Source of the DNA: Methylomonas sp.
GTDB taxonomy: Bacteria > Pseudomonadota > Gammaproteobacteria > Methylococcales > Methylomonadaceae
Length of the DNA: 64,000 nt
NCBI GenBank assembly: GCA_002928965.1
Contig: PERU01000004.1
Span: 1 to 64,000 of the forward strand
Direction of reading: 5' to 3'
Below are positions 1-8,221 of this stretch, piece by piece. Within the stretch, counting starts at the first letter, position 1; the number at the start of each line of letters is the position of its first letter. The notes beneath the pieces were generated by a model. The model was not told the DNA's origin, searched no databases, and was given only the letters and a program-made list of their open reading frames with translations. The position numbers and the translations under genes are program-made.

Positions 1-1
1 A

Positions 2-265
2 CAGATTGCTTCTGTTATTACTTTAACCGGCAACAATGCCCGGCAACTGGCTTATCATTTAGAGCGTAAATTGTTTGATACCGGGCATGCTGCGACTATT
101 TTGGAAGACGGCAGTGAGCAATTGGTAGCCGCCATCAAGCAAGCAGGGCTGCTGTGTTTAAGTTTGGATGGTCAGGCAGGCCACTCGGATGTTACGTTTA
201 ATTGTGACGAGTGTTCTGTGGACGAAATATACGCGGCTCTGAAAAATCGCGGATTGATTCATTAG
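2..265 (+). CDS. C-terminal part of an adenylylsulfate kinase (CysC)-like protein, truncated by window edge
   Basis: An open frame enters from the left edge and stops with TAG at 263-265, giving about 87 residues. The segment LERKLFDTGHAATILEDG resembles the helix and strand that follow the P-loop in APS kinases (family pattern ALERKLFDLGHHVYLLDGD), so this is likely the end of a CysC domain, possibly of a CysNC fusion that makes PAPS for sulfate assimilation. The visible loop reads LTGNN rather than GLSGSGKS, so no functional P-loop can be seen here and the domain may be degenerate. The start and any upstream domains lie outside the window. Identity is inferred from a short match. Confidence 0.45.
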   Translation, partial: QIASVITLTGNNARQLAYHLERKLFDTGHAATILEDGSEQLVAAIKQAGLLCLSLDGQAGHSDVTFNCDECSVDEIYAALKNRGLIH

Positions 266-269
266 AAGG

Positions 270-304
270 CAATAAAAAAGGCTTGGCCGAATCAGCCAAG
301 CCTG
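270..304 (-). terminator. Hairpin terminator for the leftward surface-protein gene
   Basis: A perfect 9-bp inverted repeat (AGGCTTGGC at 279-287, GCCAAGCCT at 295-303, 7-nt loop) is preceded on the plus strand by an A-tract at 271-279. On the minus strand this is a GC stem followed by a U-run, 43 nt past the stop of the minus-strand gene. It may also stop transcripts from the plus-strand gene ending at 265. Confidence 0.8.
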
Positions 305-346
305 AAGGCATTGATTAAGCCAATAGTTCTGGCTGTATCATTCCAT

Positions 347-1048
347 TTAAGCGAATCGCTTGTATGTGCGGGCGCCAAACCATGCCAAGGCGCTGGTAAA
401 TAACCATATTGATCCAGGCAGGGGTACCGGGGCAATACCGCCACTGGTCACTGCGCCTGCTACATCGAAATTAGGGCCGTTGAGCGAAGCGTAGGCTGCA
501 CCAAATAGGAAATAGGTGGGCAGCGGTAAATTGAATATGTCATTGGGATTGATCGGCCCAGCCAGTTCGATACTGTCAAATGCATCTGAGGCAAACAGTG
601 CAAACAAGTAAAAGTTGCTGCCATTCAATAAGCTTCCATCGTCATCGCTGTATAGGTTATTTAATCCTTCCGTCCAGATAGCCACCAGATCATACGTTCC
701 AGGGACTAGGGGTTCATCCGAATCCGGACTGGCAAAAAAATCATCAATAATCTCGATGTCATTGATTGCATCTATATTAATCTGTTGGGATTGGAAGTTG
801 AATGCCTCACCATTGATCGCCAAGGATTGGGCGATATTATTCGTGAATGATAAATAGCGTGCGGCATTACTGCCATCTTCGGCAGGGTAAAAGTCATCAT
901 TGTCCGGGTTTGTTATGTCGAAAATGAGCTGACCGCTAAAGTTGCCTGCTTCACTCGGGCTGAGTTGGCCGCTGAAATTCAATTGAATGGTCGCGTGACT
1001 GTTTAACGAAAACAGTAATAACGTTGCTAGGCTTAATAGATTTTTCAT
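347..1048 (-). CDS. Exported surface protein with VPLP-type (PEP-CTERM-like) sorting signal
   Basis: The 233-residue product has an N-terminal signal peptide (MKNLLSLATLLLFSLNSHA, cleavage expected after residue 19) and a C-terminal VPLPGSIWLF motif, a hydrophobic stretch and a basic end (RTYKRFA). This three-part tail is typical of VPLPA/PEP-CTERM proteins processed by exosortases. The middle is acidic, rich in Asn and Asp, and matches no enzyme I recognise. The gene stands alone, divergent from the DAHP synthase gene, and ends at a clear terminator. The general class is well supported; the function of the mature domain is unknown. Confidence 0.8.
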   Translation of the reverse strand: MKNLLSLATLLLFSLNSHATIQLNFSGQLSPSEAGNFSGQLIFDITNPDNDDFYPAEDGSNAARYLSFTNNIAQSLAINGEAFNFQSQQINIDAINDIEIIDDFFASPDSDEPLVPGTYDLVAIWTEGLNNLYSDDDGSLLNGSNFYLFALFASDAFDSIELAGPINPNDIFNLPLPTYFLFGAAYASLNGPNFDVAGAVTSGGIAPVPLPGSIWLFTSALAWFGARTYKRFA

Positions 1049-1270
1049 GTGTGTATCCTTTCGGGGCTAATGCTTTTCAGGCCGTATTAAAAGATGAGTT
1101 TTAGTGCAGGCGGTCTTTATAGCCCATATTGGCTCGTCCAGCAAATGACCGTCATTTATGCGTTGATGGTTTTCTGAAACCGGCGCGGCTATTAGTTTGT
1201 AACATCAGGCCGGCAAAATGGTTAAAATAGCGGCTTTCGTTTATCTATCAGAAGCTGATTGTCTAGCGCC

Positions 1271-2368
1271 ATGCAAACTAACTATAACACCGATGATTTA
1301 AGAATTTGTGAAACCAAGGACGTACTGGCGCCGATTCAGGTTCATGAAGAAATCCCTATGACCGAGGTTGCAGCGTCAACCATTCTGCAAGCCAGAGCAG
1401 CAATCCACCATATTTTAACCGGTGAAGATGATCGATTATTAGTGATCATTGGGCCTTGTTCGATTCACGATCCGCAAGCGGCAGTGGAATATGCCGCTAA
1501 GTTGAAAGATGTGATGGCGCAATTGCAAGACGATTTGGTAATCGTCATGCGGGTTTATTTTGAAAAACCGCGCACGACTGTGGGTTGGAAAGGCTTGATC
1601 AACGACCCCGACTTAAATGCCAGCTTCAATATCAACAAAGGCTTGCGCTTGGCGCGGCAGGTATTAGCTGACGTTAATAATCGGGGTGTGCCGGCAGCGA
1701 CAGAGTATCTGGATTTGATCACGCCACAATACGTATCCGACCTGATTTCCTGGGGCGCGATTGGTGCCCGCACCACAGAAAGCCAAGTGCATAGAGAATT
1801 GGCGTCCGGTTTGTCCTGTCCTGTCGGTTTTAAAAATGCCACCGATGGCGGTGTCAAAATCGCCATTGATGCCATCAATGCGGCCATGACACCGCATCAC
1901 TTTTTATCGGTCACCAAAGAAGGACGAACTGCCATTTTCTCCTCGCGCGGCAACGAAGACGCCCACATCATTTTGCGCGGTGGTAATAATCGACCCAATT
2001 ATGACGAAGTTAGCGTCGAACAGGTGGCAGAAGGCTTACAAGAAGGTGGATTGCGGCCCAACATCATGATCGACTTCAGCCATGCCAATTGCCAAAAGAA
2101 ATTCGAACGACAAATGCACGTTGCTCAGGACGTGGCCGGACAAATCGCCAATGGCGACAACCGCATCATTGGCGCGATGGTGGAAAGCCACTTGGTAGCG
2201 GGGCGGCAGGATGTTGACAGTTGTGATTCACTGGTTTACGGACAAAGTATCACCGATGCCTGTCTGGGTTGGGAAGATAGTGTCAAATTACTTCATGATC
2301 TGGCTGGTGCTGTGCAACGTCGTCGTGCCGTCAATACCCAAAAGAAAACACAAGGTTTAATAGCATGA
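1271..2368 (+). CDS. aroG: 3-deoxy-7-phosphoheptulonate (DAHP) synthase, class I
   Basis: Condenses phosphoenolpyruvate with erythrose 4-phosphate in the first step of the shikimate pathway. The 365-residue protein follows E. coli AroG/AroF/AroH along its whole length, including [70 protein letters not shown] and GAMVESHLV; the Cys of IGPCSIHD is a metal ligand in the family. I chose ATG 1271 because [12 protein letters not shown] aligns with the E. coli N-terminus; an in-frame TTG at 1259 would add four residues. Its stop overlaps the thiSG start by 4 nt, so the two are translationally coupled. Which feedback type (Phe, Tyr or Trp) it is cannot be read with confidence. Confidence 0.95.
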   Translation: MQTNYNTDDLRICETKDVLAPIQVHEEIPMTEVAASTILQARAAIHHILTGEDDRLLVIIGPCSIHDPQAAVEYAAKLKDVMAQLQDDLVIVMRVYFEKPRTTVGWKGLINDPDLNASFNINKGLRLARQVLADVNNRGVPAATEYLDLITPQYVSDLISWGAIGARTTESQVHRELASGLSCPVGFKNATDGGVKIAIDAINAAMTPHHFLSVTKEGRTAIFSSRGNEDAHIILRGGNNRPNYDEVSVEQVAEGLQEGGLRPNIMIDFSHANCQKKFERQMHVAQDVAGQIANGDNRIIGAMVESHLVAGRQDVDSCDSLVYGQSITDACLGWEDSVKLLHDLAGAVQRRRAVNTQKKTQGLIA

Positions 2369-3342
2369 AAATACAGGTTAATGGCGACAATCGTGAATAC
2401 GGTGAAAACTGCACTGTTGCAGATGTGATTGCCGATTTAGGCTTGACAGGCAAACGCATTGCCGTTGAGTTGAATAAAGAAATTTTACCGTTTACGCAGC
2501 ATGCCACCCAACCGATACACGATGGCGACCGGCTGGAAATCGTCCAGGCCATTGGTGGCGGTCAGGATGACTATTTCACCTTGGCCGGCAAACAGTATCG
2601 TTCTCGCTTGCTGGTTGGCAGCGGCAAATACAAAGATCTGGAAGAAACCCGTCTGGCGACTGAAGCCAGCGGCGCGGAAATCATCACCGTAGCCATTCGT
2701 CGCACCAACATCGGTCAAAATCCTGGCGAACCGAGCTTGCTGGATGTGATTTCACCTGACAAATACACCATCCTGCCCAATACCGCCGGTTGCTACACCG
2801 CCGAAGACGCCGTGCGCACCTGCCGTTTGGCGCGTGAATTATTGGGCGGTCATAAACTGGTCAAGCTGGAAGTATTGGCTGATCAACTGACTTTGTTCCC
2901 TGACGTGGCAGAAACTTATGTGGCTGCCGAATTGCTGGTCAAAGACGGTTTTGATGTGATGGTGTACACCAACGACGACCCGATTGCCGCCAAACGTCTG
3001 GAAGACATTGGCTGTGTGGCGGTCATGCCACTGGCCGCGCCGATTGGTTCCGGCTTGGGTATTCGCAATCCGTACAATATTTTGACTATCGTCGAAAATG
3101 CCAAAGTACCGATCCTGGTGGATGCCGGGGTGGGTACTGCCTCCGATGCCGCGATGGCGATGGAGCTGGGTTGCGACGGTGTGTTGATGAATACCGCGAT
3201 TGCCGCTGCAAAAAATCCTGTACTGATGGCTTCTGCGATGAAAAAAGGTATAGAAGCGGGTCGGGAAGCGTTTTTGGCAGGTCGCATGCCGCGTAAACGT
3301 TTTGCCTCAGCGTCTTCGCCGATTGACGGGTTGTTTTTGTAG
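2365..3342 (+). CDS. thiG: ThiS-ThiG fusion: sulfur carrier protein joined to thiazole synthase
   Basis: One 325-residue frame joins ThiS (residues 1 to about 66, ending AIGGG) to ThiG (from about residue 68). ThiG makes the thiazole phosphate of thiamin from deoxyxylulose phosphate, dehydroglycine and sulfur carried as a ThiS C-terminal thiocarboxylate. ThiG features include [28 protein letters not shown] with the Schiff-base Lys region, [31 protein letters not shown] and the C-terminal [13 protein letters not shown]. The Gly-Gly that must carry sulfur lies inside the chain, so cleavage after it, or an alternative mechanism, would be needed. Annotated fusions of this kind exist in other bacteria. 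The gene overlaps aroG by ATGA; no TPP riboswitch was seen upstream of the pair. Confidence 0.93.
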   Translation: MKIQVNGDNREYGENCTVADVIADLGLTGKRIAVELNKEILPFTQHATQPIHDGDRLEIVQAIGGGQDDYFTLAGKQYRSRLLVGSGKYKDLEETRLATEASGAEIITVAIRRTNIGQNPGEPSLLDVISPDKYTILPNTAGCYTAEDAVRTCRLARELLGGHKLVKLEVLADQLTLFPDVAETYVAAELLVKDGFDVMVYTNDDPIAAKRLEDIGCVAVMPLAAPIGSGLGIRNPYNILTIVENAKVPILVDAGVGTASDAAMAMELGCDGVLMNTAIAAAKNPVLMASAMKKGIEAGREAFLAGRMPRKRFASASSPIDGLFL

Positions 3343-3383
3343 TCGGGTATTTTTGTAAGGCTTTATTTTCCCGGAAGGTCACG

Positions 3384-3857
3384 ATGAGATGGTCAGATGT
3401 ATTAAACGATCCCAGCTTGCGAAACTTGCCTTACAAAATAGAGCTAGATGAACACGGCAGAATCCTGATGAGTCCCGCCTCAAATCGACATGGTATACAG
3501 CAAGCCAAATTAGTTCGTCTGCTGGCGCAAATGCTACTAGACGGCGAAATTGCCACCGAATGTTCGATTGCTACTCACTTGGGCGTCAGAGTGGCCGATG
3601 TGGTGTGGATGTCTTCCGGATTTCAGGTTAAATATGGCGAGCAAACACCTTATCCGCAAGCGCCTGAATTGTGTGTGGAAATTTTGTCGCCCTCTAACAG
3701 CGAGCGAGAAATGGAAGAGAAAATTCGCTTGTATTTGGGCTATGGCGCGGTTGAGGTATGGATTGTTAATGCTGAAGGTACAATTAGCCTGTTCGGAGCG
3801 GAGGGAAAACGGGAGCAGTCGATTATTAGCGGCGTTATCATGCCCGCCCACTTGTAA
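3384..3857 (+). CDS. Uma2-family (DUF820) restriction-endonuclease-fold protein
   Basis: The 157-residue protein has the usual Uma2 order: a short N-terminal helix, KIELDEHGRILMSPAS, HGIQQAKLVRLL, then RVADVVWMSSGF and PELCVEILSPSNSEREMEEK. The Asp of VADV and the Glu/Ser of VEILSPSN sit at the PD-(D/E)XK-like active-site positions. GGAAGG lies 8 nt before ATG 3384. The family is common in cyanobacteria and methylotrophs and its biological role is unknown. The C-terminus (SGVIMPAHL) is slightly short compared with typical 180-190-residue members. A second Uma2 gene lies at 35614-36174. Confidence 0.85.
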   Translation: MRWSDVLNDPSLRNLPYKIELDEHGRILMSPASNRHGIQQAKLVRLLAQMLLDGEIATECSIATHLGVRVADVVWMSSGFQVKYGEQTPYPQAPELCVEILSPSNSEREMEEKIRLYLGYGAVEVWIVNAEGTISLFGAEGKREQSIISGVIMPAHL

Positions 3858-3871
3858 GTTATAGGTTTGAT

Positions 3872-4063
3872 ATGAATGACGAACCAAAAGATGAAGTCAT
3901 TTGTGGCTGCAGCGGAACAACGGTTGGGCAAATCCTGGCTTTGATTGAGCAAGGTACAACCGACATGGACAGAATATCCCGTATTACCGGCGTGTTGTCA
4001 GGCTGTGGCGGTTGTGAGTTTGATGTTCAGGAATTGGTCAACAATCACAAAGACTCTGCGTAA
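3872..4063 (+). CDS. BFD-type [2Fe-2S] domain protein
   Basis: The 63-residue protein has four cysteines in the spacing of bacterioferritin-associated-ferredoxin (BFD-like) domains: CGC at residues 11-13, then GVLSGCGGCEFD. The helical core (TVGQILALIEQGTTDMDRISRITGV) fits the helix-turn-helix-like BFD fold that binds a 2Fe-2S cluster. It could be a Bfd-like electron donor or a stand-alone relative of the BFD modules in nitrite reductase and NifU. It starts 14 nt after the Uma2 stop, with no bacterioferritin gene nearby, so the partner is unknown. Confidence 0.75.
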   Translation: MNDEPKDEVICGCSGTTVGQILALIEQGTTDMDRISRITGVLSGCGGCEFDVQELVNNHKDSA

Positions 4064-4075
4064 TGGAAAACTGAC

Positions 4076-4390
4076 ATGGCCTGCTGTGACGATCCTACCG
4101 AACCCAAGAAGTTGGATCGACGAGAATTTATTCGTCTGCAGGAGCAATACGGCGAGTTAGTCAGAGACTTGCTCACTGAGGATCCCGAAAAAGTCATTCT
4201 CAAACTATTAAACAGCACCAATCCTTATCTAACTGAACTGGCCGCCTTGCGGGCGCATCATGCTTCGGTGCGATTAAAAGCCATCGAATTACTGGACAAG
4301 TCCAGCCAAACCATATTGCAGCAGATAGTGCAGAAAGAAGCGGGCTCGGTGTTTGGATTGGCGGCGACGGCTAAATTGGGAAAAAAATAG
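4076..4390 (+). CDS. Conserved-looking hypothetical helical protein
   Basis: A 104-residue protein that I do not recognise. It starts MACCDDPTEPKK and is then mostly amphipathic helix (LRAHHASVRLKAIELLDKSS), with a weak HEAT-like flavour but no recognisable domain and no signal peptide. It begins 12 nt after the BFD-type gene and probably shares its transcript. The CC pair near the N-terminus could bind metal or a cluster, but this is only a possibility. Real-gene status rests on the tight spacing and ordinary codon use. Confidence 0.6.
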   Translation: MACCDDPTEPKKLDRREFIRLQEQYGELVRDLLTEDPEKVILKLLNSTNPYLTELAALRAHHASVRLKAIELLDKSSQTILQQIVQKEAGSVFGLAATAKLGKK

Positions 4391-4483
4391 AAATTAAATT
4401 TTTTTATTAAATTAGGTCGGAATATCCTAGCTATAATTTTTTTTGTCCGGCTTTCTTGCCGTTAATTCTAAATAGGATTTTTC

Positions 4484-5482
4484 ATGGCGATTCTTCGTTG
4501 TAATAGTTGCGCATATTTACGAGAAGTTCCGAATGAGCATGTTGGTAAAACGGTGAAATGCCCCGTTTGTGAACAGGCTTCACCCATTCACGACACGGTT
4601 TCGTTTGTTAAGAAGGTCTTGGAAAAATATGGGCTATTGTCAGCTAAATATCGTGAGTTGGAGCAATCGTTAACTCCTGAACCAGATGCTGTGACTAATC
4701 AATATCGACTTAATCACAGCGGAGAAATCGATTTGCATAATACAGATGTAATGGGCAATAGCATGCAGTATCAGCCCATTATATCTTGGTTCGAACGCAA
4801 TAATATTAAAGTGACTGTCAACACTCAGGCTTTAGATACCCAAGGTTTTTATGATGAAGTGGCCATAGAGATAGGAGATAACTTCGAAGTATTACAAGAT
4901 GTGTTGGATAAAATAAGAAAAACACATCGAAATAACTATACCTCGCTGGTTTTGAATTTAAGTAATTACAGCCAAGCTCAAATCAAAACGATTACGGGGT
5001 TTTGTAAAAATTTGTACGAATTTTCGTTTGTGGCCAAATATTTTTACAATAAAAATGAAAAAAGAATCCATCTTAACTTGCAGTCCGTGCGAAATATCGT
5101 GCGTTTTTTCAATGGTGAATGGCTTGAATGGTTTGTGTTTATGAAGGTGTTAAAACATTTTTATGAGAGTAAAGGTTTGTTTTCCTGTCTTAGAAGTTTT
5201 GACATTCAATTCGCCAATGAAGACAAATACGAGGTTGATATTTTCTTTTTGATAAATAGCAAAATACCTATTTTCATCGAATGCAAATCCGGTGAGTTTC
5301 GTTCTTTCATAGAAAAATACTCAAAAATGCGGCGAAGGCTGGATATTGGTAAGGAGAATTTTCTTTTATTGGTACTGGGCGTTAGTGATGAGCAAATAGC
5401 TGGTTTAACCAAAATGTATGATGTTACTTTTGTTAACGAAAAGAATTTCATTCCTCATATAGTCGGATTAATTGCGAAATAA
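4484..5482 (+). CDS. Zinc-ribbon protein with C-terminal PD-(D/E)XK nuclease-like domain
   Basis: The 332-residue protein starts with a zinc ribbon (CNSC at 6-9, CPVC at 26-29). The C-terminal third carries a nuclease-like signature: a GEWLEW segment with E215 at about residue 211, D252 in YEVDIFF, and E266-C-K268 in PIFIECKSGEF. This order (E, then D, then ExK) is typical of PD-(D/E)XK enzymes and recalls the nuclease half of DUF1887 (Card1/Can2) proteins, although no CARF domain is recognised here. The middle (about 70-200) is unassigned. The gene is much richer in A and T than its neighbours and is flanked by AT-rich DNA, which suggests transfer. No CRISPR or restriction partner is adjacent. 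Confidence 0.65.
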   Translation: MAILRCNSCAYLREVPNEHVGKTVKCPVCEQASPIHDTVSFVKKVLEKYGLLSAKYRELEQSLTPEPDAVTNQYRLNHSGEIDLHNTDVMGNSMQYQPIISWFERNNIKVTVNTQALDTQGFYDEVAIEIGDNFEVLQDVLDKIRKTHRNNYTSLVLNLSNYSQAQIKTITGFCKNLYEFSFVAKYFYNKNEKRIHLNLQSVRNIVRFFNGEWLEWFVFMKVLKHFYESKGLFSCLRSFDIQFANEDKYEVDIFFLINSKIPIFIECKSGEFRSFIEKYSKMRRRLDIGKENFLLLVLGVSDEQIAGLTKMYDVTFVNEKNFIPHIVGLIAK

Positions 5483-5522
5483 TCTATCTATTATCCTGTT
5501 TTTTCAAAATTAGTTTTCCTCG

Positions 5523-6212
5523 ATGACCTCACCCCAAAAAATCGACCCCGCCCGCATCAAAAGCTTCATTCGCCGCCAAGGTCGCGCTACAGCAGGCCAA
5601 AAGCAGGCGCTGGAAAGTCATTGGGATACATACTGTTTATCGCCAGAACAAGGCTTTGATGCCTGTCAGGTATTCGGCAGGCAGGCGCCGTTGATTGTGG
5701 AAATAGGTTTCGGCAACGGCGACAGTCTGGCGGCGATGGCGGAAGCCAATCCGGATATGAATTATCTCGGTATCGAAGTCCATCGACCGGGCGTGGGGCA
5801 TTTGATTATGCTACTGGAGCAACGTGGCATCAATAATGTGCGAATTTATCACCACGATGCCATCGAGATTCTGGAACAGAAAATCTCCGACCATACTGTG
5901 GCAGGCGTTCATCTGTTTTTCCCCGATCCATGGCATAAGCGTCGCCATCACAAGCGCCGTATCGTGCGGCCCAGTTTTCTTGAGTTATTGAATAAAAAAT
6001 TGGTGGTCGATGGTTATTTTCATGCGGCGACCGACTGGCATGATTATGCCAAGGATATGTTAAGTACTTTATCGGTTGATGCCGGCTTGAAAAACACCAG
6101 CTCTAGCGGTGATTATTGCCCAAGGCCGGATTATCGGCCTTTGACCAAATTTGAAAACCGCGGCCTTCGTTTAGGTCACGGCGTTTGGGATTTGATTTTT
6201 ACCAAGCAATAA
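5523..6212 (+). CDS. trmB: tRNA (guanine-N7-)-methyltransferase
   Basis: Methylates G46 in the variable loop of tRNAs using S-adenosylmethionine. The 229-residue product has the TrmB pattern: FIRRQGRATAGQKQALE, the SAM-binding VEIGFGNGDSLAAMAE, the LGIEVHRPGVG strand, HLFFPDPWHKRRHHKRRIV with the catalytic Asp region, and the C-terminal PLTKFENRGLRLGHGVWDL. Length matches E. coli TrmB (239). The start ATG 5523 places MTSPQKIDPARIKSFIRRQGR at the expected position. It stands alone, after the AT-rich nuclease-like gene. Confidence 0.95.
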   Translation: MTSPQKIDPARIKSFIRRQGRATAGQKQALESHWDTYCLSPEQGFDACQVFGRQAPLIVEIGFGNGDSLAAMAEANPDMNYLGIEVHRPGVGHLIMLLEQRGINNVRIYHHDAIEILEQKISDHTVAGVHLFFPDPWHKRRHHKRRIVRPSFLELLNKKLVVDGYFHAATDWHDYAKDMLSTLSVDAGLKNTSSSGDYCPRPDYRPLTKFENRGLRLGHGVWDLIFTKQ

Positions 6213-6226
6213 ACTGCGTTCGGCAA

Positions 6227-6377
6227 TTAACCACAAAGAGCACGAAGCACAAGAAGTTTTCAAGGTGTTAACACAAGACTCTAATCACCCCTCGAGCGAG
6301 ATGAAATAGATGGAAGTAACAATTCAATTGCTTGATTTTACTTCGTGTTCTCAGTGTTCTTCGTGGTGAAAAATTAA
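6227..6377. repeat. CACGAAG-type imperfect inverted repeat (copy 1)
   Basis: Two arms face each other: CCACAAAGAGCACGAAGCAC at about 6231-6250 and, reversed, CTTCGTGTTCTCAGTGTTCT with TCGTGGT at 6341-6367. They enclose about 85 bp. A related pair of arms occurs at 53672-53787. The arrangement looks like a small non-autonomous palindromic element between trmB and the flippase gene. Because the right arm reads through in the flippase frame, it argues against a start at 6332 for that gene. Confidence 0.6.
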
Positions 6378-6433
6378 TTTATGGGAATCGTAGTGTTGCC
6401 GTCCTATCCGATCACCGTCCGGAATTCTCGCCT

Positions 6434-7930
6434 TTGACTTCGTTACGCCAACTCATCTCCCAAACTGCGATTTACGGCCTCAGCAGCATACTTGGCCGCT
6501 TTTTGAATTATCTGCTGGTGCCGCTGTACACCTACATCTTCAGCGCCGCCGAATATGGGGTGGTGTCCGAGTTTTATGCTTATGCCGGTTTTTTTGCCGT
6601 GCTGTTGGTGTTTGGCCTGGAAACCGGTTATTTCCGCTTCCGGCAAAAACCGGAATATGCGGGCGAGGCAGTGTATGCCAGCGGCTTGAGCTTTTTAACG
6701 CTGATTAATCTGGGCGTAGTCGGAACGGTGTTTTACTGGCAGCAGGCCTTAGCGGATGCCTTACGCTACCCCGCGCACCCGGAATACATCGTCTGGTTTG
6801 CCTGCATTTTAGGTTTGGATGCCATCACTGCGCTGCCTTTTGCCCGGCTGCGTGCTGAAAATAAAGCGCTGCGGTTTGCCGGGATTCGTATGACGGAGAT
6901 TTTTATCACCATCGCGCTGAATCTGTTTTTTCTAGTATTGTGCCCCAAACTGCTTGCGCAATGGCCTGATTCGGTGATTGCGGGTTGGTATGATCCAAAC
7001 CTGGGGGTTGGCTATATCTTTTTATCCAATCTGATTGCCAGTGTTTGCAAGCTGTTTTTACTGCTGCCGCAATTTCAGGCGGTGCCTGTTCGATTGGATT
7101 TGAGCGTTTTGGGGCCAATGGGGCGTTATTCATTGCCCATGGTAATCATTGGCTTTGCCGGCATGATCAACGAAATGCTGGATCGCGCTATTTTAAAAAT
7201 CATGCTGCCTTACGATTTAACCACCAATTTGAAAATGCTGGGCATTTACGGTGCTTGCTACAAATTATCGATTTTGATGAGTTTGTTCGTGCAGGCGTTT
7301 CGCTATGCCGGTGAGCCGTTTTTCTTTTCGTATGCCGGTCGGGCTGATGCCAAACGCGCCTATGCACTGGTGATGCACTATTTTGTTATTGCCGGGATGT
7401 TCATCTTTTTGCTGGTGATGCTGTATATCGATGTATTTAAGTATTTCATCGGCGAAGAATTCCGGGCAGGTTTGTCGGTGGTGCCGATTTTGCTGCTGGC
7501 CAATCTGTGTTTGGGGATTTATGTGAATTTATCCGTTTGGTACAAGCTCAGTGATCGAACGGGGCTGGGAGCCTGGGTTTCGCTGGCTGGCGCAGTATTG
7601 ACAGTGGTGCTGAACATTTGGTGGATTCCGCTCTGGGGCTATACAGGCTCGGCTTGGGCGACGTTGGCCTGTTACTTTTTTATGGTTTGCCTGTCGTGGC
7701 TGCTTGGGCGATTTTATTATCCCGTGGCCTATCCTATTGGAAAAATCAGTGTTTACCTGACATTGGGCCTGAGTTTGTACTTTGCAAACAGCTATTTAAT
7801 AACCGAGCAGCATTGGAATGTCTGGTTGAGTGGAACACTGGGCATGTGTGTTTATGTAGCTGTCGTAGGGATTTTTGATCTGCGGCCTTTGTTGCGAAAG
7901 CCAAAACCTACAGTCGTAGCCGGGGGGTGA
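6434..7930 (+). CDS. Polysaccharide flippase (Wzx/MATE-like) of the polysaccharide-biosynthesis family
   Basis: About 498 residues with 12-14 predicted membrane helices. The N-terminal SLRQLISQTAIYGLSSILGR followed by NYLLVPLYTYIFSAAEYGVV is typical of PST-type oligosaccharide exporters that move lipid-linked sugar units across the inner membrane. I prefer the TTG start at 6434 because the frame upstream to 6332 is made of repeat arm and because family members begin just before the SLRQLISQTA segment; GGAA at 6421-6424 is a weak ribosome site. No glycosyltransferase lies next to it, so the polymer it serves is unknown; the glycosyltransferase at 48.6 kb and ugd at 52.3 kb are candidates for the same envelope pathway. 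Confidence 0.85.
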   Translation: MTSLRQLISQTAIYGLSSILGRFLNYLLVPLYTYIFSAAEYGVVSEFYAYAGFFAVLLVFGLETGYFRFRQKPEYAGEAVYASGLSFLTLINLGVVGTVFYWQQALADALRYPAHPEYIVWFACILGLDAITALPFARLRAENKALRFAGIRMTEIFITIALNLFFLVLCPKLLAQWPDSVIAGWYDPNLGVGYIFLSNLIASVCKLFLLLPQFQAVPVRLDLSVLGPMGRYSLPMVIIGFAGMINEMLDRAILKIMLPYDLTTNLKMLGIYGACYKLSILMSLFVQAFRYAGEPFFFSYAGRADAKRAYALVMHYFVIAGMFIFLLVMLYIDVFKYFIGEEFRAGLSVVPILLLANLCLGIYVNLSVWYKLSDRTGLGAWVSLAGAVLTVVLNIWWIPLWGYTGSAWATLACYFFMVCLSWLLGRFYYPVAYPIGKISVYLTLGLSLYFANSYLITEQHWNVWLSGTLGMCVYVAVVGIFDLRPLLRKPKPTVVAGG

Positions 7931-8038
7931 GTCTCCCGGCATAAGCGAGGGGTGTTGCTGTAAAACGCAATTGGTTTAAGTCACAATTTGAAGGCGTCGA
8001 AGCGAAATGTGTCAATATGCCTTTGCAGTTTGAAGGTT

Positions 8039-8221
8039 TTAGCCTTCTTCAATGTTTTGATCGTCTACCTTGACAGTTACTTTAGTGCGCCTCTTGGGGG
8101 TTGCCTGCTCAGGCTTGTGCAGAAGATTAAGGCGTTCGAGCTGCGATAGAAAATAAGAGTCGTAGTGCCAGTTTGGCTTTGCTGTAATAGGTTCTGGTTT
8201 GGTGTTAGTGATGTCTGCCAT
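8039..8221 (-). CDS. Small hypothetical protein
   Basis: A 60-residue hydrophilic protein (MADITNTKPEPITAKPNWHY ... RRTKVTVKVDDQNIEEG) with no signal peptide, membrane segment or known motif. No good ribosome site is visible before ATG 8221. Its composition, rich in Pro, Lys and Thr and with a charged end, is plausible for a real protein. Support is weak. Confidence 0.35.
   Translation of the reverse strand: MADITNTKPEPITAKPNWHYDSYFLSQLERLNLLHKPEQATPKRRTKVTVKVDDQNIEEG

Noticed and set aside
1049-1270. TPP riboswitch before aroG-thiSG
   Set aside because: No CTGAGA-type core or the paired THI-box segments were seen.
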